64,000 nucleotides of DNA. Source: DATJPR01 sp963752915. GTDB lineage: Bacteria > Bacteroidota > Ignavibacteria > UBA10030 > UBA6906. The translations under genes were made by a program, and so were the position numbers. Under the pieces are notes generated by a model. The model saw nothing but the letters and a program-made list of their open reading frames with translations. It had not been told where the DNA came from and searched no databases. Positions 7,038 through 15,134 of this stretch are shown in pieces (position 1 is the first letter of the stretch; each line of letters opens with the position of its first letter). The stretch spans positions 124,001 to 188,000 of the forward strand of contig CAVVZZ010000010.1 in the NCBI GenBank assembly GCA_963752915.1, written 5' to 3'.

Positions 7038-8450
7038 ATGCAGGTTTCGCTCTCTGTTCTCGACGAGGCGATCATCGCGCTGTATTTCGCTGCGGTGCTC
7101 CTCGTGGGTTTCCTGACCGCCAGGCGACAGCGGCAGGAAACCGTCGAATATCTTCTCGCGGGTCGGATGCTGACCACGCCCGTCTTCGTCATGACGCTGG
7201 TGTCGAGCTGGTACGGGGGGATCCTGGGCGTTGGAGAATTCTCCTACCGGTACGGGATCTCAAACTGGGTGGTGCAGGGGGTTCCGTACTATATCTTCGC
7301 ATTCCTCTTTGCGTTTCTCCTCGCGGGAAGAATCCGGGAGACCGATTTCGCGACGATTCCGGACAAGCTGCACGCCTCCTACGGCCGACCCACGGCGATT
7401 CTCGGCGCGGTCCTTACGTTCTTTCTCATGACCCCGGCACCCTATATCCTCATGATCGCCGTCCTGCTCGAGCTTCTCACCGGATGGAGTTTTCTCCTCT
7501 GCGTCATCCTCGGAACCTTCGCGGCGACGGCATACCTTTACGCGGGCGGATTCCGTTCGGATGTCAACACGGACATCCTCGAGTTCTTCCTGATGTTCAT
7601 CGGATTCGCCGTCATCCTTCCCTATGCGCACGGCAAGTTCGGTGGTTTTGCCTTCATCCGCGATCATGTTCCGCCGCTCCATCTGACATGGAACGGAGGA
7701 AACTCGATGCAGTTCGTGATCGTCTGGTTCTTCATCGCCCTGTGGACGCTGGTCGACCCGTCGTTTCATCAGCGGTGCTACGCAGCCAAAAGTCCACAGG
7801 TCGCAAAGCGCGGCATCTTATGGTCGATCATCTTCTGGTTTGTCTTCGATGCGATGACTGCAACAGCGGGGCTGTATGCGCGCGCGGCGATTCCGAACCT
7901 CGATCAACCGGTGATGGCCTATCCCGCCCTTGCGGAGCTGGTCCTGCCTCCGGTGGCGAAGGGGTTGTTCTATGTCGGGATGTTTGCGACGATCATGTCG
8001 ACGTTGAATACGTTGATGTTTGTTTCAGCGACGACGCTCGGCCGCGATATCGTGTGGAGGATGAGAGACGGTCGCGGCGACGATGTGGGTTGGACGAAAG
8101 CGGGGTTACTGATTACCGGGGTGTTTTCAATTGTGCTCGCTCTTGCGATCCCGTCCGTCATCAAGCTCTGGTATACGATCGGCACGGTGATTATCCCCGG
8201 CCTGCTCGTTCCGCTGGTGACCGCCTATTTTCCCTCGCTCACCGTTCGCCCCCGATTCGCGTTCGCCGCGATGGCTGCCGGATGGATGGTGTCGCTCGGG
8301 TGGCTGCTTGCCGGGTGGTCCCAGCAACTTGGCGTCTCCGACTATTACCCGCTCGGGATAGAGCCGATGTACCCGGGGCTCACAGCGTCGATTGCCGTGT
8401 GGGCTTTGGGACGGCCGTCGTGGCGGGAACGCTCCCGAAGTGGGCCGTAG
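7038..8450 (+). CDS. Sodium:solute symporter (SSS family), candidate thiamine permease
   Basis: A 470-residue inner-membrane protein with about 13 hydrophobic segments. Family marks are the N-terminal EYLLAGRMLTTPVFVMTLVSSWYGG (SSS GGR/S-W region) and FYVGMFATIMSTLNTLMFVSATTLGRD in the eighth-helix region, which carries the Na+-site Ser/Thr residues. It starts 29 nt after thiN stops, so all three genes share the TPP riboswitch. A receptor, a kinase and a permease form a complete thiamine salvage route: outer membrane, inner membrane, then trapping by pyrophosphorylation. In many Bacteroidota the permease in this context is PnuT; here an SSS protein occupies that place. Family certain, substrate inferred from operon only. 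Confidence 0.88.
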   Translation: MQVSLSVLDEAIIALYFAAVLLVGFLTARRQRQETVEYLLAGRMLTTPVFVMTLVSSWYGGILGVGEFSYRYGISNWVVQGVPYYIFAFLFAFLLAGRIRETDFATIPDKLHASYGRPTAILGAVLTFFLMTPAPYILMIAVLLELLTGWSFLLCVILGTFAATAYLYAGGFRSDVNTDILEFFLMFIGFAVILPYAHGKFGGFAFIRDHVPPLHLTWNGGNSMQFVIVWFFIALWTLVDPSFHQRCYAAKSPQVAKRGILWSIIFWFVFDAMTATAGLYARAAIPNLDQPVMAYPALAELVLPPVAKGLFYVGMFATIMSTLNTLMFVSATTLGRDIVWRMRDGRGDDVGWTKAGLLITGVFSIVLALAIPSVIKLWYTIGTVIIPGLLVPLVTAYFPSLTVRPRFAFAAMAAGWMVSLGWLLAGWSQQLGVSDYYPLGIEPMYPGLTASIAVWALGRPSWRERSRSGP

Positions 8451-8483
8451 GCGGGAAGTAGAAGGCATCAACGAATAGCGTAA

Positions 8484-8591
8484 GAGTAGGACGCAGGAAG
8501 TACGAAGTAGGAAGAGGGAAGAAAGCGTCAACAATCGTCTCCTCGTCCCCCAGTCCCAAAGTCTCCCCATCTCCCCTTCTCCCCCTCTCCT
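8484..8591. repeat. Low-complexity intergenic stretch (GAGTAGGA and CTCCCC families)
   Basis: The first half is built of GTAGGA/GAAGTA units starting GAGTAGGACG; the second half is a C-rich run of CTCCCC units. Similar text occurs at 35872-36004 and 52924-52961 (first family) and 16594-16625 (second family). It separates two convergent genes, and no terminator is obvious. Confidence 0.6.
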
Positions 8592-9956
8592 TCAGACCTT
8601 CATCTGGTACTGCTGGATCTTTGTATACAGCGTCTTCAGGCTGATGCCGAGCACCTTCGCGGTCTCCGCTTTCGCCCCCCGGAAGCTGCGCAGCACTCCT
8701 TCGATATGAAGCCGTTCGATTTCCTTGAGCGGGATTGCGGTGCCGATCTTGTCGTCGCCGCGGGCGGACGTCGGCAGTGACATTGGCGCGTTGGGAAGGG
8801 AGAGGTCCTGCGGTTCGATGACATGATTGCGGCAAAGGATCGCCGCACGTTCGATGACGTTCTCGAGTTCGCGGATGTTCCCGGGCCAGTCGTATCCCAT
8901 CAGGACTTCCATCGCCGAGGCGGAGATCGACGTCTCGACCTTCGTCTTCATGCGGCTTCGAAGGAACGACGCGACAAGGAGGGGGATGTCTTCCCGTCGC
9001 TGACGGAGCGTCGGCAATTCGACGGTGATAACGTTGAGGCGGTAGAGAAGATCTTCGCGGAACTTCCCCTCGCGGACCTGTTCTTTGAGGTTTTTGTTTG
9101 TTGCAGAGAGGATTCGGCAGTCCGCATGCAGCGTTGTGTTTCCGCCGACGCGACGAAACTCGCCTGTCTGGATGAACCGGAGAATTTTCGGCTGGATAAT
9201 CGGACTGATGTCTCCGATCTCGTCGAGGAAAAGCGTGCCGTTGTTTGCGATCTCAACAATGCCTTGTTTCATCGCCCGGGCGTCGGTGAACGCCCCTTTC
9301 TCATGTCCGAAAAGCTCGGATTCAATCAGCGTGTCCGGGATGGAAGCACAGTTCAAAGCGACGAACGGCTGGTCCTTCCGCTCGCTGCGCTGATAGATGA
9401 AATTGGCGATCAGTTCCTTCCCGGTGCCGCTCGGTCCCTGGATAAGGACCGTGGATTCCGTGGGCGCGACTTTGGCGGCGATTTCCAGGACCCGGTGGAA
9501 GGCCTCGCTTTCGCCGACCATTTCGTTGTTTCCCTGGAGTTTCTCAATCACACCCTTCATCACGGTGTTATCGATCAGCAACTGCCGGCGTTCGAGTGCC
9601 CGCTGAATGGAAGCCAGCAGCTCGTCGTGCGTCGTGGGCTTCGTGATATAGTCGTATGCGCCCATCCTGATGCATTCCACCGCGGTACGGACGTCCGTAA
9701 CCCCCGTGAGCATCACCACTTCAACGGACGGAAAATTCGCCTTGATGAATTTCAAGACTTCGCTTCCATCCACCTTGGGCATCATGAGGTCGCAAAGCAC
9801 GACGTCATAGAGTTTCGTCTGCACTGCATTGATGGCAGTAACGCCATCGACAGCAGTGTCGACAATGTACCCCGCCCGGGCAAGAAGGGAGGAGAGCATG
9901 TAACGGAACGCTTCTTCGTCATCTACTACGAGTATGGTAGCGTCCTTCTTCGCCAT
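8592..9956 (-). CDS. NtrC-family response regulator with degenerate GAFTGA loop
   Basis: A 454-residue protein with receiver, AAA+ and Fis-type HTH domains. Receiver: acidic pocket DDE at 12-14, phospho-acceptor Asp56 (LCDLMMP), Thr84 and Lys106. AAA+: Walker A GPSGTGKE at 174-181, Walker B LFLDEIGD at 242-249, and arginine finger region FREDLLYRLN. The sigma-54-contacting loop at 221-226 reads GAFTDA rather than GAFTGA. The C-terminal HTH (AETAKVLGISLKTLYTKIQQY) is normal. No histidine kinase lies next to it. It is divergent from the adenosine-deaminase-like operon. Whether it can open sigma-54 promoters is uncertain because of the loop change. Confidence 0.95.
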   Translation of the reverse strand: MAKKDATILVVDDEEAFRYMLSSLLARAGYIVDTAVDGVTAINAVQTKLYDVVLCDLMMPKVDGSEVLKFIKANFPSVEVVMLTGVTDVRTAVECIRMGAYDYITKPTTHDELLASIQRALERRQLLIDNTVMKGVIEKLQGNNEMVGESEAFHRVLEIAAKVAPTESTVLIQGPSGTGKELIANFIYQRSERKDQPFVALNCASIPDTLIESELFGHEKGAFTDARAMKQGIVEIANNGTLFLDEIGDISPIIQPKILRFIQTGEFRRVGGNTTLHADCRILSATNKNLKEQVREGKFREDLLYRLNVITVELPTLRQRREDIPLLVASFLRSRMKTKVETSISASAMEVLMGYDWPGNIRELENVIERAAILCRNHVIEPQDLSLPNAPMSLPTSARGDDKIGTAIPLKEIERLHIEGVLRSFRGAKAETAKVLGISLKTLYTKIQQYQMKV

Positions 9957-10044
9957 AAGCGGCTCGAGGATGTTGCACCGATCGAGAGGAGTTAACCTCT
10001 GTGTGGGCTAATCATAGACAAATGAAAGCACAAAGTCAACCTGT

Positions 10045-10072
10045 TTGCTTTTTAGCACGCTTGTTGTATATT
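10045..10072 (+). promoter_or_regulatory. Promoter upstream of the adenosine-deaminase-like operon
   Basis: TTGCTT, a 16-nt spacer and TATATT (10067-10072). The same stretch also reads TTTG, 19 nt and TATATTTG, matching the Bacteroidota -33/-7 consensus (TTTG and TAnnTTTG). It lies about 85 nt before the preferred start codon. Confidence 0.6.
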
Positions 10073-10157
10073 TGGCATAATTACAAACCAACCCGTGTCA
10101 CGATCGGATATTCATCGGCGAAACACGATCCGTCTGACACGACAAGCATTCCCCGAC

Positions 10158-11279
10158 ATGAAAATCTCCGAAAAAGTTCTCCGGGCGGCACCGAAAGTCC
10201 TCCTGCATGATCATCTTGACGGCGGACTGCGTCCATCAACCATCATTGACCTCGCGCGCAAGACGAAATACAGGAAGCTTCCGACGGAAGATCCGGAAGA
10301 GCTGGCGACCTGGTTTCACCGCGGCGCCCAGCGCGGGAGCCTCCCGTTGTATCTTGAGGGTTTTGTGCACACGACAGCGGTCATGCAGAGCACCGAAGCG
10401 CTCGAGCAAGTCGCCTACGAGATGATGGAAGACATGTGCAACGACGGCGTCGTCTATGTGGAGACGCGGTTTGCGCCAGTCTTCCATACGGATGGGGGTC
10501 TCCACTGGGACGAAGCGGTAAACGCCGTCCTCCTTGGCCTCGAACATGGAAGAAAGGATTACGGCGTCGAATTCGGTCTGATTATCTGCGCCATGCGCAA
10601 CATGAATCTCTCCCAGGAGATGGCCGAACTCGCTGTCGATTTCCGCGAACGCGGCGTCGTCGGCTTCGACCTGGCCGGTGAAGAAGGCGGCTTCCCGCCG
10701 AAGAAGCATGTCGATGCTTTTCATTATATTCAACGGGAGAATTTCAACATCACCATCCACGCGGGCGAAGCGTTCGGCAAAGAAAGCATCTGGCAGGCAA
10801 TCCAGTGGTGCGGAGCACACAGGATCGGACACGCGACACGGTTGATCGAGGATATTGGACTGGATCCGCACGACCCCGGCAGAATCGTGAAGATGGGGTA
10901 CCTCGCGCAGTACATCCTTGACAAGCGCATTCCGCTGGAAATCTGCCTGACGAGCAATGTTGACACGGGAGCCGTGAAGTCGATCGACGAGCACCCCTTC
11001 GGGTTATACTATCACTACCGGTTCAGAGTAACGCTGAATACGGATGACCGGCTGATGAGTGCAACCACGATGACGAACGAGTTCAAGATTGCTCACCAGA
11101 CATTCGGATTGAGTCTCGATGACCTTGAGAAAGTGACGATCAATTCCATGAAGAGTGCCTTCATCCCCTATAACAGGCGGATCAAGATCATCTACGATGT
11201 CATTAAGCCCGGATATACAAAAGTGCGCGCATCACGACGCAAAGTGGAAAAGACCAGCCGTTCCGGCGGCGCGCGCTAA
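10158..11279 (+). CDS. Adenosine deaminase family protein
   Basis: A 373-residue TIM-barrel metal-dependent deaminase. Zinc and catalytic motifs are in order: LLHDHLDGG (HxH), TIHAGEAFG (His ligand and catalytic Glu), HRIGHATRL, and VTLNTDDRLMS (Asp-Asp). The start is taken at the ATG giving MKISEKVL; the frame stays open up to a GTG at 10095, but that part has no family resemblance. The usual reaction is hydrolytic deamination of adenosine (or a related purine or aminofutalosine). The motif NTDDRLMS has Arg-Leu where classical Ada has Pro, so the substrate may not be adenosine. It leads an operon with a SixA-like phosphatase and a COG1839 protein. Confidence 0.88.
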   Translation: MKISEKVLRAAPKVLLHDHLDGGLRPSTIIDLARKTKYRKLPTEDPEELATWFHRGAQRGSLPLYLEGFVHTTAVMQSTEALEQVAYEMMEDMCNDGVVYVETRFAPVFHTDGGLHWDEAVNAVLLGLEHGRKDYGVEFGLIICAMRNMNLSQEMAELAVDFRERGVVGFDLAGEEGGFPPKKHVDAFHYIQRENFNITIHAGEAFGKESIWQAIQWCGAHRIGHATRLIEDIGLDPHDPGRIVKMGYLAQYILDKRIPLEICLTSNVDTGAVKSIDEHPFGLYYHYRFRVTLNTDDRLMSATTMTNEFKIAHQTFGLSLDDLEKVTINSMKSAFIPYNRRIKIIYDVIKPGYTKVRASRRKVEKTSRSGGAR

Positions 11280-11314
11280 GGAACCGGCGGTGAGTCCGTC
11301 AGGAGGGAGCAGAC

Positions 11315-11872
11315 GTGTCAGGTTTGCAGGCTGATGCGCTCGTGGTAACCGTCGTTCGCCATGCGGAGGCGGCAAACATCAGTAGCGGCATGAATTCCGA
11401 TTCCGAGCGGCCGTTGACGGCTCGGGGAATGACCGATGCGCTCGCAATCGGAAGGATGATCGCGCTCCTCGACCATCCACCGACGCTGGTCATGACCAGC
11501 CCGCTGCTGCGGGCCGTCCAAACAGGTTCGGCAATCGCAGGAGGCATCGAGCGATCAATCGTTTCGTCCGTCAATCCGGCGCTCACCCCCGGGTTCGAAC
11601 CGCTGGCATTTCTTGAAGAGCTGATCGAGCTCCGCCGTTCCGGCGTCAAGAGTCTTCTCGCGGTCGGTCATCAACCGGATCTCGGCGAGTTCATTACGTA
11701 TGTGATCGCGGGCGGCGGGACGACATCGCTGGGATTGGTCCCGGGAACGGCGGCACGCCTGTCGATACGCTTTGCGGGTCCCCGTCCCGAAGGAATCCTC
11801 CAGTGGTTGCTTCCCCCTGAAACCGCAAGGGCCTTTCTCTCTGTCCGTTCAACAGCTCCGGCAAAATCATGA
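11315..11872 (+). CDS. sixA: SixA-type histidine phosphatase
   Basis: A 185-residue protein of the histidine phosphatase superfamily, short SixA branch. It has the catalytic VVRHAEA motif (His nucleophile near residue 16), the substrate-pocket Arg in TSPLLRAVQT, and the second His in AVGHQPDLGEF near residue 117. The start is GTG with a strong AGGAGGGA 7 nt upstream. SixA removes phosphate from phosphohistidine, for example on HPr-like or HPt domains. It overlaps the next gene by 4 nt (ATGA), so the two are translationally coupled. The deaminase gene ends 35 nt upstream. Confidence 0.85.
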   Translation: MSGLQADALVVTVVRHAEAANISSGMNSDSERPLTARGMTDALAIGRMIALLDHPPTLVMTSPLLRAVQTGSAIAGGIERSIVSSVNPALTPGFEPLAFLEELIELRRSGVKSLLAVGHQPDLGEFITYVIAGGGTTSLGLVPGTAARLSIRFAGPRPEGILQWLLPPETARAFLSVRSTAPAKS

Positions 11873-12351
11873 ATCTCCTCACGATCGCCATCGACAAACC
11901 CGAGGATATGAATTGCATCCTCGGGCATTCACATTTTATCAAGACCGTCGAAGACCTCTACGAGGCGATCGTCCAAACAGCCCCCGCGATGAAATTCGGC
12001 CTTGCGTTTTGTGAGGCCTCCGGACCGTCGCTTGTCCGCTGGGCCGGGAACGACCAGCGGCTGACCGACCTCGCATCGAAGAATGCCCTTGCGCTCGGAG
12101 CGGGACATTCCTTCCTCATTTTCATGGAAGGCGGCTTCCCCATCAACATTCTGAACACGATCAAACAAGTCCCCGAAGTGTGTCGCGTGATTTGCGCTAC
12201 GGCCAATCCCGTGGAAGTCGTGATCGCGGAGACGGACCAGGGACGTGCGATCATCGGCGTCGTGGACGGCGTGCGCACGAAGGGGATCGAGGGGGAGGAA
12301 GACATCCGGACGCGGAAGGCATTTCTCAGAAAGATTGGATACAAGATGTAG
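11869..12351 (+). CDS. Adenosine-specific kinase-like protein (COG1839 / DUF355)
   Basis: A 160-residue protein matching the COG1839 family over its whole length: IDKPEDMNCILGHSHFIKTVEDLYEAIV at the start, KFGLAFCEASGPSLVRW in the middle, and GIEGEEDIRTRKAFLRKIGYK at the C-terminus (each quoted piece is a stretch of the conserved pattern). A crystal structure of an archaeal member led to the name adenosine-specific kinase; the activity is poorly established. Its translational coupling to SixA, and placement behind an adenosine-deaminase homologue, supports some role in nucleoside or AMP handling. That link is inferred from context. Confidence 0.85.
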   Translation: MNLLTIAIDKPEDMNCILGHSHFIKTVEDLYEAIVQTAPAMKFGLAFCEASGPSLVRWAGNDQRLTDLASKNALALGAGHSFLIFMEGGFPINILNTIKQVPEVCRVICATANPVEVVIAETDQGRAIIGVVDGVRTKGIEGEEDIRTRKAFLRKIGYKM

Positions 12352-12372
12352 GGGAAAGGGAGAACGGGGGAG

Positions 12373-12410
12373 AAGACGAATTCTGAATGCTGAATGCTGA
12401 TTTCTGAACG
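12373..12410. repeat. TGAATGCTGA-type intergenic repeat, copy 1
   Basis: AGACGAATTCTGA followed by tandem ATGCTGA units and a TTTCTGAAC end. A related copy with the same AGACGAATTCTGA opening and GTGCTGATCTCTGAA body is at 52831-52875, also straight after a gene. Confidence 0.6.
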
Positions 12411-12446
12411 TTCGAATATTCAAGAACCAAATGGAGGATCGTTGCC

Positions 12447-12866
12447 ATGATGAGAGCGAATTGGGTCATGCTGCTTGCCATCGCAGGGCTTTTCCTCGCG
12501 GTGACGTTGGTTGTACCGCCCGCGGCCGAGGCACAAAAGAAACCGAAGGCAAAAACGACCGTGCAGAAAGAGAAGCCGCAGGCGGCGGAAGAAGAGGCGA
12601 CAGAACCGGAGCATCCGGCGCCGGTACTGCAACCTGCCGCATCAAGTTCGGGCGGGGTCGTGGATATCATGAAGAAATTCATCGGCCAAAAAACCAACCT
12701 CGGGATTCTGAAGAAGGTGAATAAGGACTATGCCGAGTTTGATGATGATAACACGGTGCTCACCGTTCCCCTTCTCAACATCCATTCATTGAAACAGGTG
12801 ACGGACAAGGATGAAAACGACAGCACCATTGTCCGACTTGAAGTCCGGCTCACGGCAAAGGACTGA
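12447..12866 (+). CDS. Hypothetical secreted protein with Lys/Glu-rich linker
   Basis: A 139-residue protein with a clear signal peptide (hydrophobic residues about 7-23, cut near PPAAEAQ), a charged low-complexity linker (about 31-62, rich in Lys, Glu, Pro and Ala) and a small C-terminal domain from about residue 67. That domain (GQKTNLGILKKVNKDYAEFD and the VTVP/HSLKQV strands) reads like a short beta-barrel or Sm/SH3-like fold carrying an attribute-type hypothetical pattern. I do not recognise a family. It follows the COG1839 gene by 95 nt that hold a low-complexity repeat, so co-transcription is uncertain. Confidence 0.65.
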   Translation: MMRANWVMLLAIAGLFLAVTLVVPPAAEAQKKPKAKTTVQKEKPQAAEEEATEPEHPAPVLQPAASSSGGVVDIMKKFIGQKTNLGILKKVNKDYAEFDDDNTVLTVPLLNIHSLKQVTDKDENDSTIVRLEVRLTAKD

Positions 12867-12989
12867 GACGTCGAACTGATCCCCGCCCTGTGGACGTCGT
12901 GGACGTGCCCCGACGAGCCAAAGGTACCCTGCAGCCATCCTGAGAGCTCCTGCTCCGGGAAGTGTCAGCATTTTGTGTAAGGGTCTCCC

Positions 12990-14675
12990 ATGAAAACCCT
13001 CGGTACCGCTCCCGCAACTCCGATCCGTGCCCCCCGGGGGACCGCGCTCTCCTGCAAAGGATGGATCCAGGAAGCCGCGATGCGGATGTTGATGAACAAT
13101 CTCGATCCTGACGTGGGGGAAAACCCCGACCAGCTCATCGTCTACGGCGGTACGGGCAAAGCGGCGCGCAATTGGAAATGCTATGACGCGATCATCCGGT
13201 CCCTCAGGCAGCTGGAGAACGACGAGACGCTGCTCGTGCAGTCCGGCAAGCCGGTCGGAATATTCCGGACGCATACCAACGCTCCGAGAGTTCTGATTTC
13301 CAACGCGATGCTCGTGCCGAAATGGGCGACGTGGGATGAATTCCGCCGGCTCGATGCGCTGGGGTTGACGATGTACGGTCAAATGACCGCCGGAAGCTGG
13401 ATCTATATCGGGACACAGGGGATTTTGCAGGGGACCTACGAGACGTTCGCGGCAGTCGCGGAGAAATACTTTGGCGGGTCACTTGCTGGACGACTTCTGG
13501 TCACCGCCGGCCTCGGCGGTATGGGCGGCGCGCAGCCGCTTGCGGCGACAATGAACGGCGGTGTCTGCCTTGCTGTGGAGGTTGACCGGTCGAGGATCGA
13601 GAAGCGGCTCAAGACCGGATATGTTGATATGATGACGGAGACGCTCGATGAGGCCCTCACGATCGTCCGGGGCGCGCTGGAGAAAAAAGAAGCGAAGTCT
13701 GTTGCTCTCCTGGGCAATGCGGCAGAAGTGCTACCCGAGCTCTTGCGTCGCAATCAGCATATCGATATTGTCACAGACCAGACATCGGCGCATGACACGC
13801 TGAACGGCTACGTCCCTGCGGGCATGCGCTACGAAGATGCTGTCGCCCTCCGTTCCTCCGATCCGCAGGAATACGTCCGGCGTGCGAGAGCCTCCATCGG
13901 TGAGCATGTGCGCGCCATGCTGGGTCTCATGGATCGCGGCGCAGTCACCTTTGACTACGGCAACAACATCAGAGGTGAAGCGCAGGCCGGGGGTGTGCAA
14001 AATGCCTTTGACATCCCGGGCTTCGTGCCGGAATACATTCGGCCGCTTTTTTGTGACGGGAAAGGACCGTTCCGCTGGGTCGCCCTTTCAGGCGATCCGG
14101 GCGACATCCTCCGAACGGACCGCGCGGTCATGGAATCTTTTCCGGAGAACTCCGCGCTGTGCCGATGGATTGAGAAGGCACAAAAGCAGGTGCATTTCCA
14201 GGGACTCCCGGCGAGAATCTGCTGGCTCGGCTATGGAGAACGGGCGAAAATGGGCTTGATGTTCAACGATCTTGTCGCTCGCGGTGAGGTCAAGGCACCG
14301 ATCGTTATTGGGCGGGATCACCTTGATTGCGGTTCCGTTGCGTCCCCCAATCGTGAGACGGAGAAGATGAAAGACGGAAGCGATGCCATCGCCGATTGGC
14401 CGATCCTGAACGCACTCCTCAATGCGACGGGCGGGGCGAGCTGGGTCAGCGTCCATCATGGTGGAGGAGTGGGAATGGGTCTGTCGATTCACGCAGGAAT
14501 GGTCGTTGTTGCCGACGGAACACCGGAGGCTGCAGTGCGGCTGGAACGAGTTTTGACGTATGACCCCGGAATGGGGATCATTCGGCATGCGGATGCGGGC
14601 TACGAACGTGCAGTACAGAACGCGCGGACGCTTGGAGTGAAGGTGCCGATGCTTGAAACGCCGCTGCGTTCCTAA
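12990..14675 (+). CDS. hutU: Urocanate hydratase
   Basis: A 561-residue cytosolic enzyme that converts urocanate to 4-imidazolone-5-propionate with NAD+ as an electrophilic cofactor. Family landmarks are present: VYGGTGKAARNW near residue 51, GKPVGIFRTH, the NAD-binding TAGLGGMGGAQPLA near 172, YGNNIRGEAQ, and the C-terminal GRDHLDCGSVASPNRETEKM with the conserved Cys. Length matches the family. No hutH, hutI or hutG is present within several kilobases on either side, so the histidine-degradation pathway is split up or incomplete. The start has AAGGG about 10 nt upstream. Confidence 0.97.
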   Translation: MKTLGTAPATPIRAPRGTALSCKGWIQEAAMRMLMNNLDPDVGENPDQLIVYGGTGKAARNWKCYDAIIRSLRQLENDETLLVQSGKPVGIFRTHTNAPRVLISNAMLVPKWATWDEFRRLDALGLTMYGQMTAGSWIYIGTQGILQGTYETFAAVAEKYFGGSLAGRLLVTAGLGGMGGAQPLAATMNGGVCLAVEVDRSRIEKRLKTGYVDMMTETLDEALTIVRGALEKKEAKSVALLGNAAEVLPELLRRNQHIDIVTDQTSAHDTLNGYVPAGMRYEDAVALRSSDPQEYVRRARASIGEHVRAMLGLMDRGAVTFDYGNNIRGEAQAGGVQNAFDIPGFVPEYIRPLFCDGKGPFRWVALSGDPGDILRTDRAVMESFPENSALCRWIEKAQKQVHFQGLPARICWLGYGERAKMGLMFNDLVARGEVKAPIVIGRDHLDCGSVASPNRETEKMKDGSDAIADWPILNALLNATGGASWVSVHHGGGVGMGLSIHAGMVVVADGTPEAAVRLERVLTYDPGMGIIRHADAGYERAVQNARTLGVKVPMLETPLRS

Positions 14676-14717
14676 CTTCTCCTAAGCTCACCATGGACCA
14701 TCTTCAAGGAGGGTATT

Positions 14718-15119
14718 ATGCATAGTTTTGGCCACATCGAAATACCGACGACCAACCTGAAAAGAGCGATGAAGTTTTATGGAACGGTGTTCGGTTGGGA
14801 ATTCAAGGAATACCCTGAAGTGAAGTACGTGATCTTCACGACCGGTGCCGATCCCGGCGGCGGGTTTGTGCTCGTGAAGAAGATGCCCAAAAAGGGACAG
14901 GTGAATGTGTACATCAACGTCGAAAGCATTGATGCGAAGTTAAAAGAAATCAAAAAGGCGCGGGGGAAAGTGACATTGAAACGGACACCGGTGAGCGACA
15001 TGGGATTTTTTGCGACGTTCCTGACGCCGGATGGATGCTCGCTCTATCTGTGGGAGCCCGCGATAAAACAGGAATCCGTGCCCCCGCCTGCAACGGCCAC
15101 GCCCGCACCGGCGATGTAG
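14718..15119 (+). CDS. VOC-superfamily (glyoxalase-like) protein
   Basis: A 133-residue protein with the two beta-alpha-beta-beta-beta modules of the vicinal oxygen chelate fold: FGHIEIPTTNLKRAMKFYGTVFGW at the N-terminus (split by function) and ATFLTPDGCSLYLWEP at the C-terminal strand. The first metal ligand position (His5) and the terminal Glu (LWEP) are kept. A Pro/Ala-rich tail follows. AGGAGGG stands 8 nt before the ATG. The function of this subgroup is unknown; it stands 42 nt after hutU and may be read through from it. Confidence 0.85.
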   Translation: MHSFGHIEIPTTNLKRAMKFYGTVFGWEFKEYPEVKYVIFTTGADPGGGFVLVKKMPKKGQVNVYINVESIDAKLKEIKKARGKVTLKRTPVSDMGFFATFLTPDGCSLYLWEPAIKQESVPPPATATPAPAM

Positions 15120-15134
15120 AGTTTGTTCGAAGCG

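Noticed and set aside
8823..9995. A 390-codon plus-strand frame opposite the NtrC-type regulator
   Set aside because: Shadow; the minus-strand product has all three domains with catalytic residues.
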